Source of the DNA: Streptomyces sp. NRRL F-525
GTDB taxonomy: Bacteria > Actinomycetota > Actinomycetes > Streptomycetales > Streptomycetaceae
Direction: 5' to 3'
Assembly: GCF_000716605.1 (NCBI RefSeq)
Contig: NZ_JNXE01000006.1
Span: 124,001-188,000, forward strand
DNA length: 64,000 nucleotides
This document shows, piece by piece, positions 49,439 to 58,434 of the stretch. The translations under genes were made by a program, and so were the position numbers. The notes beneath the pieces are model-generated. The model made no database searches. It was given only the letters and a program-made list of their open reading frames with translations, and was not told the origin of the DNA. Every line of letters begins with the position of its first letter. Position 1 is the first letter of the stretch.

Positions 49439-50197
49439 CTAGACCGACAGCGCGAACCCGCCCGTCACCCGCAGCGTCTCACCCGTGACGAACGACGCCT
49501 TCGACGAGACCAGATAGAGCAGCGCCTCGACGATGTCCCCTTCCTCGCCCTCCCGTTGGAGGATCTGCTCGCCCAACACCCGTTTCGCCTCGGCCTCGTC
49601 GAGCTCGGCGCGGACCGTGTCGGTGAAGATCAGCCCCGGGGCGATCGCGTTCACGCGGATGCCGTCGGCGGCGAACTCGCGCGCGAAGGACACCGTCAGA
49701 CCGCGTACGGCGAGCTTGGAGACGCCGTAGATGCTGCGGTTCGCGTAGGCCGCCGACGAGGAGATGTTGACGATGGCGGCACCGGGGCGTCCCCGCATGG
49801 CCCGCTGTGCCGCGAGGGAGCAGATGACGACGCCCATGACGTTGACGTCGAGCACGCGTCGCACCTTGGTGAGGCCGAGTTCGGTGAACGGCTTGTTGTA
49901 AGCCGCGTGCAGGCCCGCGTTGTTGACCAGGATGTCGAGGCCGCCGTGCTGTTCCGCGACCTTGTCGACGACCGCCTGGACCGCGGTCTCGTCGGCCACG
50001 TCGCAGGTCACTCCCGTCACGCTGCCGCCCGCGGCGGTGAGTCCGGCGGCAGCGGCCTCCGCCGCCGCGCCGTCGATGTCCGCGAGGACGACGTGCGCGC
50101 CCCGCGCGGACAACGCGGCGCCGAACGCCTTGCCGAAGCCGCGCCCGCCCCCGGTGATGAACGCGACCTTGCCCTGGTGCTCGTCGTTGTCCGGCAT
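49439..50197 (-). CDS. SDR family NAD(P)-dependent oxidoreductase
   Basis: 252 residues. Cofactor motif 'ITGGGRGFG', Asp of 'VVLADIDGAA' (NAD preference), 'LVNNAGLH', catalytic Ser in 'NISSSAAYAN' and Tyr-x3-Lys in 'IYGVSKLAV'. The ATG at 50197 has GGGAG about 6 nt upstream. It is the last gene of the minus-strand group 52157 to 49439, after another SDR and an acyl-CoA dehydrogenase, so a hydroxyacyl-CoA or related alcohol is a reasonable substrate. There is no mycofactocin-type insert. Confidence 0.92.
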   Translation of the reverse strand: MPDNDEHQGKVAFITGGGRGFGKAFGAALSARGAHVVLADIDGAAAEAAAAGLTAAGGSVTGVTCDVADETAVQAVVDKVAEQHGGLDILVNNAGLHAAYNKPFTELGLTKVRRVLDVNVMGVVICSLAAQRAMRGRPGAAIVNISSSAAYANRSIYGVSKLAVRGLTVSFAREFAADGIRVNAIAPGLIFTDTVRAELDEAEAKRVLGEQILQREGEEGDIVEALLYLVSSKASFVTGETLRVTGGFALSV

Positions 50198-50244
50198 ACG
50201 GTGCTCCCGTCGTCGTCCTGCTTCCAAGTGGCGCCCCCCACCGG

Positions 50245-51009
50245 TCACTTGGGGGCGAAGCGCTGCCCCGCGTCGAGCCGCAGACACTGGCCGTTCAGCA
50301 TCGGGTTGTCGACGATGGCGAGCGCGAGCTTGGCGTACTCCTCCGGCCGACCCAGGCGTTTGGGGAACGCCGCGTCCTTGACCAGAACGGCCCGCGCCTC
50401 GTCCGGGATCTTCTCGACCGCCCCGGTGTCGAACAGGCTCGGCGCGATGGCCAGTACCCGGATGCCGAGCGAGCCGAGATCGCGCGCCATCGTTAGACAC
50501 ATCCCGGCGATCGCCGCTTTGGCCGCCCCGTAGGCGACTTGGCCGACCTGGCCCTCGAACGCGGCGATCGAGGACGTGTTGATGATGACACCGCGCTCGC
50601 CGTCCGGGTCCTCGGGCTCGTTGCGGCTCATGTGCGCGGCGGCGAGCCGGCTGATGTTGAAGGTCGCGACGGTGTTGAGATCGAGGATGCGGCGGAAGGT
50701 GTCGAGGTCGTGCGGACCGCTCCTGCCGAGCGTCCGCATCGCCGTACCGCCGCCCGCGGTGGTGATCGAGACGTGCAGTCCGCCCAGGGATTCCACGACG
50801 GCGGCGAGCGCACTCTCCGTCGCCTCGAAGTCGGTGACGTCGACCGGCTGGAAACGCCCGCCCAGCGCCGCCGCGACCTCGGCACCGGCCGACGCCGGAC
50901 GATCGAGTACGACGACGTCGGCGCCGCGCGCCGCCAGCAACTCCGCGACGGCGCGCCCCATTCCGGAGGCACCGCCGAACACCACGGCCTTCTTGCCCTT
51001 GATCTCCAT
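50245..51009 (-). CDS. SDR oxidoreductase, 3-hydroxyacyl-CoA dehydrogenase type II (HSD17B10)-like
   Basis: 254 residues. 'VVFGGASGMG' and 'VVVLDRPAS' mark an NAD-binding SDR; 'TTAGGGTAM' replaces the usual NNAG; the catalytic region is 'NTSSIAAFEGQVGQVAYGAA' with Tyr-x3-Lys. The 'GQVGQVAY' and 'RVLAIAPSLFDT' segments and the C-terminal 'KRLGRPEEYAKLALAIVDNP' match type II 3-hydroxyacyl-CoA dehydrogenases, which act on branched or steroid-side-chain acyl-CoAs. AAAGGGAG precedes the ATG. It sits between the acyl-CoA dehydrogenase and the other SDR, consistent with a beta-oxidation step. Confidence 0.9.
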   Translation of the reverse strand: MEIKGKKAVVFGGASGMGRAVAELLAARGADVVVLDRPASAGAEVAAALGGRFQPVDVTDFEATESALAAVVESLGGLHVSITTAGGGTAMRTLGRSGPHDLDTFRRILDLNTVATFNISRLAAAHMSRNEPEDPDGERGVIINTSSIAAFEGQVGQVAYGAAKAAIAGMCLTMARDLGSLGIRVLAIAPSLFDTGAVEKIPDEARAVLVKDAAFPKRLGRPEEYAKLALAIVDNPMLNGQCLRLDAGQRFAPK

Positions 51010-51032
51010 CGGTCGACTCCCTTTCGCTCGGC

Positions 51033-52157
51033 TCAGGCGGACACGGACGACCGCTGAAGGAGGGCGCAGAGCCGTTCGCGATGGACGGCCGTGTCCCCGT
51101 ACAGCACCCGGTCGGCCCTGGCCCGGCGCAGATGGAGATGGAGGTCGTGCTCCCAGGTGAAACCGATACCGCCGTGCAACTGCAGTGCCCGCGCGGCGAC
51201 TTCACCGGTACCGGCCGTGGCGTAGGACGCGGCGGCACAGGCCGCCCGGGCGGCGTCGTCGGTGCCGGCATCGGCGGCCATCGCCGCGTAGTAGGTCGCG
51301 GCGCGGGTGCCGTGCACGAGCAGTGCCATGTCGGCGCAGGCGTGTTTGACGGCCTGGAAACTTCCGATCGGCCGCCCGAACTGCACCCGGTTCGTGGTGT
51401 GTTCGACGGTCAGCTCCAGCATGCGCTCCATCACGCCGAGCGCGTCGGCGCACCGCAGGACGGACGCCTCGTCTAGCAGGGCCTGGATGTCGTCGGGCCC
51501 GCCGTCGAGACGGGCGTCGGGCAGAACGCGTACGGCGTCGAGGCGCACCTCGTGGAACGCGCGGGTGAGGTCCAGGACGCGCTGACGCCGGACCGTGACA
51601 CCGGGGGCCGCGCGGTCGACCAGGAAGGACGCGGGTTCGCCCTCGTGGCGGGCGGTGACGAGGAGCCAGCGGGCACCGCCGGCGTCCTGCACCACCGTCT
51701 TGACGCCGTCGAGGACGATCCCGTCGCCGTCGGCACGGGCGGTCGCGCGGACCCCGTCGAGGGTCCAGGGCGCGTGCGGTTCGGCGAACGCCCAGGTGGC
51801 CCAGCCCTCCCCGGCGGCGAGCGCGGGCAGCACCTCGTCGCGCAGCCGCGCGGAACCGCCGTAGGCGACCGCCCGGCCGACGACGGCCGTCGGGAGGAAC
51901 GGGCCGCGGCCGAGTGCGCGGCCGATCTCCTCGGCGAGCAGGGCGAGTTCGACCAGTCCCTGACCGGAACCGCCGTACTCCTCGGGCAGCGCGAGGCCGG
52001 GCCAGCCGAGGTCGGACGTCAGCTGCCACAGCTCGGGGTCGACGTCCACGGAGCCGTCCATCGACGCTCGTACGGCACTCATCGGGGCGTGGTCGGACAG
52101 CAGGGCGCGCGAGGCCTCGCGGAGCATGGCCTGCTCCTCGCTGAGTTCGAAGTTCAC
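51033..52157 (-). CDS. Acyl-CoA dehydrogenase family protein
   Basis: 374 residues, ACAD fold: N-terminal helices 'LSEEQAMLREASRALLSDHA', 'GLALPEEYGGSGQGLVELAL', a middle beta domain, and C-terminal helices with 'NRVQFGRPIGSFQAVKHACA' and 'LQLHGGIGFTWEHDLHLHLR'. It is shorter and more divergent than straight-chain ACADs, like the alpha/beta pairs used on steroid or branched acyl-CoAs. The position of the catalytic Glu is not certain from sequence alone. The GTG at 52157 starts 'NFELSEEQ', a typical N-terminus. It is divergent from the thiolase; an AGTATACT-family element lies 48-65 nt upstream. Confidence 0.9.
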   Translation of the reverse strand: MNFELSEEQAMLREASRALLSDHAPMSAVRASMDGSVDVDPELWQLTSDLGWPGLALPEEYGGSGQGLVELALLAEEIGRALGRGPFLPTAVVGRAVAYGGSARLRDEVLPALAAGEGWATWAFAEPHAPWTLDGVRATARADGDGIVLDGVKTVVQDAGGARWLLVTARHEGEPASFLVDRAAPGVTVRRQRVLDLTRAFHEVRLDAVRVLPDARLDGGPDDIQALLDEASVLRCADALGVMERMLELTVEHTTNRVQFGRPIGSFQAVKHACADMALLVHGTRAATYYAAMAADAGTDDAARAACAAASYATAGTGEVAARALQLHGGIGFTWEHDLHLHLRRARADRVLYGDTAVHRERLCALLQRSSVSA

Positions 52158-52204
52158 CAGCCACCACCCGGTCCACGGCGCATCGATGACAGATCCACGG
52201 CACG

Positions 52205-52222
52205 AAGAAGGTATCCTCTTTT
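52205..52222. promoter_or_regulatory. AGTATACT-family element (divergent member, ACAD/thiolase promoter)
   Basis: AAGA-A-GGTATCCT-C-TTTT fits AAAA-n-AGTATACT-n-TTTT with three mismatches. It is centred 56.5 nt upstream of the acyl-CoA dehydrogenase start. It is the weakest of the four members. Confidence 0.4.
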
Positions 52223-52298
52223 CGGTAATCGGTCGAGATACAGGGACAGTTGAAGGCTTTCTTCCGCGCCTAAGTGCTAGTTGAGTATCATCAATTGC

Positions 52299-53471
52299 AT
52301 GACTGATGCCGTTCTGCTCGCCGCCTGCCGCACCGCGATCGGTACCGCCCGGAGGGGAACGCTGCGGGACACCAGCGCCTTCGACCTCGCCACCGTCGTC
52401 GTGCGTGAGGCGGTGCGGCGCTCCGGGGTGCCGCTCGACCTGATCGACGACGTAGTCCTCGGCGAGACGCTCGCCGGCGGCGGGGACATCGCCCGCTACG
52501 CGGCCCTGGAGGCGGGGCTGACCCATGTGCCGGGCCTGGCGCACAACCGGCACTGCGCCTCGGGACTGGCCAGCGTGGCGACCGCCGCCGCGGGCGTACG
52601 CGCCGGGATGGACCGCGCGGTCGTCGCAGGCGGAACGCAGTCCTCGTCGACCGCACCCGTGGCCCGGCGCAGGATTCCGGGCACCGACGACTGGCAGGAC
52701 CCCTGGATGTCGCCCTCGCACGCCCCGACCCGCGAGGCACCCAACGACGACATGGCGACGCTGGTCGGCTGGAACGTGGCCCGGCGGATCGGCATCTCCC
52801 GTCAGGAGATGGACAGTTGGGCGCTGCGCTCGCACCAGCGGGCCGTGCGGGCGATCGACGGGGGACGGTTCGCCGACGAGATCGTCCCCGTGGAGGTCGT
52901 CGGCCGCGACGGGACGCAGTCGGTGTTCGACACCGACGAGCATCCGCGCCGCGACACCAGCATCGAGAAGCTCGCGGCACTGAAGGTGCTGCACCCCGAG
53001 ATCGAGGGCTACTCCATCACGGCGGGCAACTCCAGTGGCGTGAACGACGGTTCGGCCGCGGTCGTCGTCGCCTCCGCCGGGGTCGCCGCCGAGCACGGAC
53101 TCACCCCGCTCGCCACCGTACGGTCGTGGGCGAGCGTCGGCGTCGACCCAGTGGAGACGGGACTGGCCCCGATCGCCGCCATCCGCAAGGCACTTGACCG
53201 CGCCGGGCTGCGGATCGAGGACGTCGACCTGTTCGAGGTCAACGAGGCCTTCGCCGCGGTGGCCGTCGCCGCCACCCGTGAACTGGGCCTCGACCCCGAC
53301 CGGGTCAACCCCTTCGGCAGCGGCTGCAGCCTCGGCCACCCCATCGCCACCACCGGCGCGCGCATGGTCGTCACGCTCGCGCACGAGTTGCGGCGCCGTG
53401 GGGGAGGAGTGGCGGTCGCGGCCATGTGCGCGGGCGGCGGCATGGGATCGGCGATGGTGCTCACCGCGTGA
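52299..53471 (+). CDS. Thiolase (acetyl-CoA acetyltransferase family)
   Basis: 390 residues. Nucleophile Cys86 in 'HNRHCASGLASVA', 'NEAFAAVAVA', catalytic His in 'GSGCSLGHPIATTGARM' and the second Cys in 'AAMCAGGGMGSAM' are all present. It catalyses thiolytic release of acetyl- or propionyl-CoA at the end of a beta-oxidation cycle. The ATG at 52299 gives the usual 'TDAVLLAACRTAIG' start; no strong ribosome site is seen, so it may be leaderless or weakly initiated. Divergent from the acyl-CoA dehydrogenase operon, with which it completes a beta-oxidation set. Confidence 0.94.
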   Translation: MTDAVLLAACRTAIGTARRGTLRDTSAFDLATVVVREAVRRSGVPLDLIDDVVLGETLAGGGDIARYAALEAGLTHVPGLAHNRHCASGLASVATAAAGVRAGMDRAVVAGGTQSSSTAPVARRRIPGTDDWQDPWMSPSHAPTREAPNDDMATLVGWNVARRIGISRQEMDSWALRSHQRAVRAIDGGRFADEIVPVEVVGRDGTQSVFDTDEHPRRDTSIEKLAALKVLHPEIEGYSITAGNSSGVNDGSAAVVVASAGVAAEHGLTPLATVRSWASVGVDPVETGLAPIAAIRKALDRAGLRIEDVDLFEVNEAFAAVAVAATRELGLDPDRVNPFGSGCSLGHPIATTGARMVVTLAHELRRRGGGVAVAAMCAGGGMGSAMVLTA

Positions 53472-53486
53472 CGAGCGGGACACGCC

Positions 53487-54965
53487 TCAGCGCGCGGCCC
53501 AACTGACCGTCTTCGTGTGCAGATACTCGTCGAGCCCGAACTCGCCCCACTCCCGGCCGAGTCCGCTCTGCTTGTAACCGCCGAAGGCGGCCCGGGGGTT
53601 GACTCCGGCGCTGCCGCCGTTGATCGTCACCCCGCCGGTGCGGAGCCGGGCCGCCATCTCGTACGCGGCCACGGTGTCGGCGCTCCAGACGGCGCCGCCC
53701 AGACCGTAGGGACTGTCGTTGGCGATGCGCACCGCCTCCTCGTCGGTCCGGAACGGGATGACGACGCCGACCGGTCCGAAGAACTCGGTCCGGGCGATCG
53801 TCATCGCGTTGTCCACGGCGGCGAAGAGCGTGGGTTCGAGGAAGTAGCCCCGGTCGAGGCCGGCCGGGCGCTTGCCGCCGCGGACGATGCGCGCGCCTTC
53901 CTCCTCGCCGACCCGGATCAGCTTCTCGACCTTGTCGCGTTGGGCCTCGCTGATCAGCGGGCCCATCGTGGTGGCCGCGTCGGCGGGGTCGCCGACCCTG
54001 ACCCCGGAGAGGGCCGCGCTCAGCCGGTCGACCAGTTCGTCGTGGAGGGACTCGTGCACGAGCGTGCGGGTCAGCAGCGAACAGCCCTGCCCCGCATGGG
54101 TGGTCATGCCCGCCAGCGCGGAACGGACCGCGCCGTCGAGATCGCCGTCGGCGCGGACGATGTTGGCCGACTTGCCGCCGAGCTCCAGGACGACCTTCTT
54201 CATGGAGGCCGCGGCCTGCGCGTACACCGTGCGGCCCACCGTGTCCGACCCGGTGAAGCTGACGAGGTCCACCATCGGGTGGGTGGTGAGCTCCCGGCCT
54301 GCCTCGACATCGCCGGTCACGATGTTCAGGACGCCCGGCGGCAACCCGGCCGCGTCGGCGAAGTCGCCGAGCAGCAGTGAGTCGAGTGGGGTCTGCGGCG
54401 CTGCTTTGAGGACGGCGGTGCAGCCCGCGGCCAGCGCGGGGATCACCTTCATCATGCTGAGGAAGAAGGGGAAGTTGTACGCCGAGATCAGCGCGCACAC
54501 CCCGAACGCCTCGCGGCGCAGCACCCCTTGGAAGACGCCGACGCCCGGCGCGATCGTCGGATCCATCGGGCGCTCCCACGCGAAGGCCGGGATCACCCGC
54601 TCGGCCATGTCCCGCAGATGCGCCACCGGAACCCGGGTCTGCAGCGTCTCCGCCAGCCCCCGCACCGAGCCCGCCTCGGCCATGTTGACGGCGACCAGCT
54701 CCGGCAGCCGCCGCTCCAACTCCTCGGCCAGGCGCAGCAGAACGGCACCCCGCTCGGCAGGCCTCAGCCGCGGCCACGGCCCCTCGTCGAAGGCCCGCCG
54801 CGCCGCCTCGACCGCACGCCGCACATCCGCGGGCGAGGAGTCGGGAACCTCGGCGAGGATCTCCTCCGTCGCCGGATTGCGTACGACGATCCGCGCGTCC
54901 GCGGTGCCGTCGGTGTGCCGCCCGTCGATGTAGAGCCGCGAAGAGAACGAGTACGTCGTCGTCAT
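53487..54965 (-). CDS. Aldehyde dehydrogenase (NAD(P)+)
   Basis: 492 residues. Rossmann signature 'FTGSDTVGRTV', catalytic Glu in 'LELGGKSANIV', nucleophile Cys in 'HAGQGCSLLTRT' and 'EFFGPVGVVIPF' are intact. It oxidises an aldehyde to the acid, possibly feeding the nearby ligase. The ATG at 54965 has GAGGAG about 8 nt upstream. It converges on the thiolase (15 nt between stops) and is divergent from the amidohydrolase at 55135. The gap contains AGTGTACT (54997-55004), close to the AGTATACT core of the island's shared element. Confidence 0.94.
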   Translation of the reverse strand: MTTTYSFSSRLYIDGRHTDGTADARIVVRNPATEEILAEVPDSSPADVRRAVEAARRAFDEGPWPRLRPAERGAVLLRLAEELERRLPELVAVNMAEAGSVRGLAETLQTRVPVAHLRDMAERVIPAFAWERPMDPTIAPGVGVFQGVLRREAFGVCALISAYNFPFFLSMMKVIPALAAGCTAVLKAAPQTPLDSLLLGDFADAAGLPPGVLNIVTGDVEAGRELTTHPMVDLVSFTGSDTVGRTVYAQAAASMKKVVLELGGKSANIVRADGDLDGAVRSALAGMTTHAGQGCSLLTRTLVHESLHDELVDRLSAALSGVRVGDPADAATTMGPLISEAQRDKVEKLIRVGEEEGARIVRGGKRPAGLDRGYFLEPTLFAAVDNAMTIARTEFFGPVGVVIPFRTDEEAVRIANDSPYGLGGAVWSADTVAAYEMAARLRTGGVTINGGSAGVNPRAAFGGYKQSGLGREWGEFGLDEYLHTKTVSWAAR

Positions 54966-55134
54966 GTGCCGTCTCCTCATCAGTGTGTCCCGTGTTGAGT
55001 GTACTGAATTAAGGGGGTCGGGTCAGGAGTGCGCGCCTTTTATTGACTCGACCGGTCGGTACAGCTAACTTCGCAGATATCTGGGGGTCGGCCTTCTGGC
55101 TACGGACGACGGAGTTCGAAGAGAGGTACCGCCT

Positions 55135-56412
55135 GTGTTCAAGGAATTTGTCGTGTCCGGCGATTCGCACATCATCGAGCCGGTCGATCTGTTCAAGACC
55201 CGCCTGCCCAAGCAGCTCCGCGAACGCGCGCTGTGGGAAGAGGAGTTCACCCTCGACGAGCCGATCGTGCCGGGCGGGCACACGGAGTTCAAGAAGCTCC
55301 ACACCATCGGGTTCGACGGCTGGACCATCTCCAAGTACCGCCAGACCGGCGGGGAGACCCCGGACGGCGACCCCGACCACATCATCCGGGACATGAACTT
55401 CGACGGCGTCGACGCCTCGGTCATGTTCCCCAACCTCTCGCTGTTCGTCCTGTTCACGGACGACCACGAACTGTCGATGGCCCACGCGCGCGTGTGGAAC
55501 GACTACCTCGTCGAGCGCTACCTCCCCTACAAGGACCGGCTGCGCCCCACGGCCGCGATCCCGATCACGGACGTCCCCGCCGCCGTGGCGGAGATCGAGC
55601 GGGTCGCGAGGCTGGGACTCGGCGCGATCCTCCTCCCGGAGATCCCGCCCCAGCCGTACTACTCGCGGGAGTACGACCCGATCTGGGCCGCCGCCCAGGC
55701 GCACGACCTGCCGGTCTTCATCCACGTGGCCACCGGTGGGGTGAAGGTCAAGCAGGAGATCTCCGGGACGGCGCAGACTGTCCGGGGCCTGATGACGTCC
55801 ATGAACATGGGCAAGGGCAACCTGACCGACGACATGGTGGCGGGCCGGACCATGGGCTTCGCGGCCGGCGCCGGTGTGGCGGGTCCGCAGGGCATCATCG
55901 CCAGCCTCGTCGGCGGCGGGGTGTGCGAGCGCTTCCCCGACCTGCACTTCAACCTGATCGAGTACACGGCCGGCTGGCTGGTCTCCTTCATGGGCTACAT
56001 GGACAAGGCCTGGAAGACGGGCACCGGCCAGGACCCCGACTGGTGGCTCGGCTTCTGGGACGACAATCGTCCGGCGACCGAACAGCCCTCCATGGGGCGG
56101 CTGTTCGCGATCAACGACAAGTGGCCCTACCCGCTCAAGCCCACCGAGTACGTCCGGCGCCAGATCCACGTGCAGTTCGCGGACGACCCCACGGCCGTCA
56201 AGGCCCGCCACATCACCGGCCTGTCGACGGTCATGTGGGGCAACGACTACCCGCACGCGGAAGGCACCTTCCGCTCCAGCGCCGAGTGCATCGCGGAGAA
56301 CTTCGAGGGCGTGAACGACGAGGACCGCGCGGCCATCCTGGGCGGCACCCTCGCCGACGTCGTGCACTTCGACAAGAGCAGGAAACTCGCCCCGGTCACC
56401 GAGAGCGCCTGA
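55135..56412 (+). CDS. Amidohydrolase family protein (amidohydrolase_2)
   Basis: 425 residues. The N-terminal metal motif is 'VSGDSHIIEPVDLF' (D-x-H), with 'PVFIHVATGG' mid-protein and the C-terminal 'MWGNDYPHAEGTF'. It is homologous to the amidohydrolase at 5306-6472 but longer and not a recent copy. Reaction may be C-N or C-C bond hydrolysis, or decarboxylation. The GTG start at 55135 has GAGAGG about 8 nt upstream. It is monocistronic; two hairpins follow its stop. Confidence 0.92.
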   Translation: MFKEFVVSGDSHIIEPVDLFKTRLPKQLRERALWEEEFTLDEPIVPGGHTEFKKLHTIGFDGWTISKYRQTGGETPDGDPDHIIRDMNFDGVDASVMFPNLSLFVLFTDDHELSMAHARVWNDYLVERYLPYKDRLRPTAAIPITDVPAAVAEIERVARLGLGAILLPEIPPQPYYSREYDPIWAAAQAHDLPVFIHVATGGVKVKQEISGTAQTVRGLMTSMNMGKGNLTDDMVAGRTMGFAAGAGVAGPQGIIASLVGGGVCERFPDLHFNLIEYTAGWLVSFMGYMDKAWKTGTGQDPDWWLGFWDDNRPATEQPSMGRLFAINDKWPYPLKPTEYVRRQIHVQFADDPTAVKARHITGLSTVMWGNDYPHAEGTFRSSAECIAENFEGVNDEDRAAILGGTLADVVHFDKSRKLAPVTESA

Positions 56413-56422
56413 CCCGCGAACG

Positions 56423-56444
56423 GCGTTTCAGGGTACTGAAACGC
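56423..56444. terminator. Hairpin after the amidohydrolase gene
   Basis: GCGTTTCAG and CTGAAACGC arms (9 bp) enclose loop GGTA, 10 nt after the stop codon. No T-run follows. Confidence 0.65.
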
Positions 56445-56451
56445 GAAGGCA

Positions 56452-56483
56452 GCGGCGGGCGGCCCGAGGGTGCCGCCCGCCGC
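56452..56483. terminator. Strong GC hairpin between convergent genes
   Basis: Perfect 12-bp arms (GCGGCGGGCGGC and GCCGCCCGCCGC) surround an 8-nt loop, 5 nt before the end of the convergent oxidoreductase gene. It can stop transcription from either side. Confidence 0.8.
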
Positions 56484-56488
56484 TTCTC

Positions 56489-57493
56489 TCACGGCGTGGG
56501 CAGGTCGCCGATCAGGGCGAGGGAGGCACGGGCGTACGCGGCCCGGCGCCTCTGGCTCACCAGGAAACTCGGGGGCGCGAAATAGCCGACGTCACGGGGC
56601 AGCGAACCGGCGCGACGGGCGAGCATGCCCTTCGCGTCGGTCGTCGTCCCGCACACGGCGATCTCCGTCAGCATCTCGTCGGTGACGGCGGCGGCCATCG
56701 CGTCCGTGTCCCCGGCCCGGAACGCCTTGCGCAGCTGGGTCACCGGGCCCTCCCAGCCGTGGTGGGCGACGAACGGGTCGTACGTCTTCACCGTGAGGTA
56801 GAAGGCGATCATGCGCCGGGCGTCGGCCACGGCACGTTCGGGGGCGGTGTCGTCGACCGCCGTGATGACCCAGCCGTGCTCCAGGAGAGGCTCGGTCCGG
56901 TCGGCGTCCGCCGTGCCGCGTTCGACCGAGGGGCGTACGACGTCGTTCCACCAGGAGCGGGTGAACAGGCCGTGCCCGATGACGCCGTCGGCGACCCGGC
57001 CCGCCGTGGTGGCCATGCGGGTGTTGAACGCGGCGAGCAGGACGGGGATGTCCAGCCGGCCGAGCACGGGGGCGCGGACGTCGGCGTCGATCGAGTAGAA
57101 CTCGCCGGAGTACCGGACCTTCTCGCCGTTCTCCGCGTGCAGCCAGGCGCGCACGGCGGCGACGGTCTCCGCGATCCGGGCCACGGGCCGGTCGGCGGGC
57201 ACGTCGAGCCAGTCGCGGTTGATACGGAACGCGGCGCTGCCCAGACCGAGGAAGAGGCGCCCCGGCGCCTGGGCGTGCAGTTGGCGCAGCGCGGTGGCGT
57301 GGGCGTACGGGGTGCGGGCGAAGGCGTAGGCGATGGCGGGCCCCGCCAGGGCGTGCTCGGAGTTCGCGACGATCTCGGCGAGGGTGAGGTAGGCGTCGTG
57401 GTCCACGAACTCGCCGGCGCAGAAGGCGCCCGCACCGGCCTCCTCGGCCTCGTGTGCCACCTCCCGGCCCGGCCAGGGCATGCCAAAGCGCAT
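56489..57493 (-). CDS. LLM-class (luciferase-like) F420- or flavin-dependent oxidoreductase
   Basis: 334 residues, luciferase-like TIM barrel: 'MRFGMPWPGREVAHEAEEAG', 'LAGPAIAYAFARTPYAHATA', 'LGLGSAAFRINRDWLDV' and 'RIAETVAAVRAWLH'. Actinobacterial members with this pattern mostly use F420, which fits an organism with rich redox-cofactor use, but the sequence does not exclude FMN. GGAGGG lies about 9 nt before the ATG. An AGTATACT-family element lies 28-45 nt upstream. It follows the enoyl-CoA hydratase gene in the same direction after a 63-nt gap with its own element, so it may have its own promoter. Confidence 0.9.
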   Translation of the reverse strand: MRFGMPWPGREVAHEAEEAGAGAFCAGEFVDHDAYLTLAEIVANSEHALAGPAIAYAFARTPYAHATALRQLHAQAPGRLFLGLGSAAFRINRDWLDVPADRPVARIAETVAAVRAWLHAENGEKVRYSGEFYSIDADVRAPVLGRLDIPVLLAAFNTRMATTAGRVADGVIGHGLFTRSWWNDVVRPSVERGTADADRTEPLLEHGWVITAVDDTAPERAVADARRMIAFYLTVKTYDPFVAHHGWEGPVTQLRKAFRAGDTDAMAAAVTDEMLTEIAVCGTTTDAKGMLARRAGSLPRDVGYFAPPSFLVSQRRRAAYARASLALIGDLPTP

Positions 57494-57520
57494 CGGAGCC
57501 AGCCCTCCATGGAACGCAAT

Positions 57521-57538
57521 AAAAAAGGATACTGTTTT
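57521..57538. promoter_or_regulatory. AGTATACT-family element (LLM oxidoreductase promoter)
   Basis: AAAA-A-AGGATACT-G-TTTT, one core mismatch to AAAA-n-AGTATACT-n-TTTT. Centred 36.5 nt upstream of the ATG at 57493. Confidence 0.55.
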
Positions 57539-57556
57539 ATGGAGCGTAGGGGAGTG

Positions 57557-58330
57557 TCAGCGCAGTGTCCACCGCCCGCGGGGCACCGCGTCGCGGTCCA
57601 CCTCCGCCTTCCCGATCGGGTTCCCGATCTGGGTGTACGACAGCCCGGTGCGCAGCGCCTGGGTGCGGGTCGCGTCCAGGGACTCCCAGATCGCGCGGAC
57701 CGTGCCCTGGATCGCGGCCGGCGGCTTGGCGGCGATGATGCGCGCGATCTCGTCCGCGCGGGCCCAGAGTTCGTCACCCGGCAACACCTCGCTGACCAGG
57801 CCGATCTGCAGAGCGCGCGCGGCCGACAGGCGTTCGTCCAGCCCGAGCAGCGCGATGCGCAGGGTCTCACCGAGCGGGATGCGGCGGGCCAGTCCGATCG
57901 GTTCGAGCGCGGCGGTGAGTCCGTAGCTGACATGGGGGTCGAAGAAGGTCGCGTCCTGCGAACAGATCAGGATGTCGGCCTCGTTGAGCCAGTAGAAGGC
58001 GCCGCCGGCCGCCATTCCGTGCACCGCGCAGACCAGCGGTTTCCACACCTGGTTCAGCTTCGGCGACAGGAACTCGCCGGGGTCGGTCTGCGACCACACG
58101 TTGGGATGCCGCTCGATGCCCTCCTTCACGTCCATGCCGGTGCTGAAGGCGCGGTCGCCCGAACCGCGCAACACGGCGACATGCACGTCGTCGTCGGTCT
58201 TCACCCGGTCCCAGATCGCGGAAAAGTCCTCCAGCATCCGCTGGTTGAAGCTGTTCATGGCCTGCGGCCGGTTCAGGGTGATGGTGGCGACGTGGTCGGT
58301 CACCTCGAACAGGACGGTCTTGAGTTCCAT
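57557..58330 (-). CDS. Enoyl-CoA hydratase/isomerase family protein
   Basis: 257 residues, standard crotonase length. 'VATITLNRPQAMNSFNQRML', oxyanion Ala-Phe-Ser-Thr-Gly-Met-Asp in 'DRAFSTGMDVKEG' and 'AVHGMAAGGAFYWLNEADIL'. The two glutamates of true hydratases are not both evident, so isomerase or other crotonase chemistry is possible. The ATG at 58330 gives the normal N-terminal strand. It is divergent from the small protein gene at 58435; the shared element is centred 45.5 nt upstream. Confidence 0.92.
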   Translation of the reverse strand: MELKTVLFEVTDHVATITLNRPQAMNSFNQRMLEDFSAIWDRVKTDDDVHVAVLRGSGDRAFSTGMDVKEGIERHPNVWSQTDPGEFLSPKLNQVWKPLVCAVHGMAAGGAFYWLNEADILICSQDATFFDPHVSYGLTAALEPIGLARRIPLGETLRIALLGLDERLSAARALQIGLVSEVLPGDELWARADEIARIIAAKPPAAIQGTVRAIWESLDATRTQALRTGLSYTQIGNPIGKAEVDRDAVPRGRWTLR

Positions 58331-58366
58331 CCGCCGACTCCGTTCCTCATCTCGACGTGATCGAGG

Positions 58367-58384
58367 TAAGTAGTATACTTTTTT
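58367..58384. promoter_or_regulatory. AGTATACT-family element (hydratase / small-protein divergent promoter)
   Basis: TAAG-T-AGTATACT-T-TTTT with a perfect palindromic core. Centred 45.5 nt upstream of the hydratase ATG and 60 nt upstream of the divergent gene. Confidence 0.6.
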
Positions 58385-58434
58385 CTGGTCTTCGGGCGCC
58401 CGGAACGAAAACGAGATCCGCGGAGGAACCTGCG

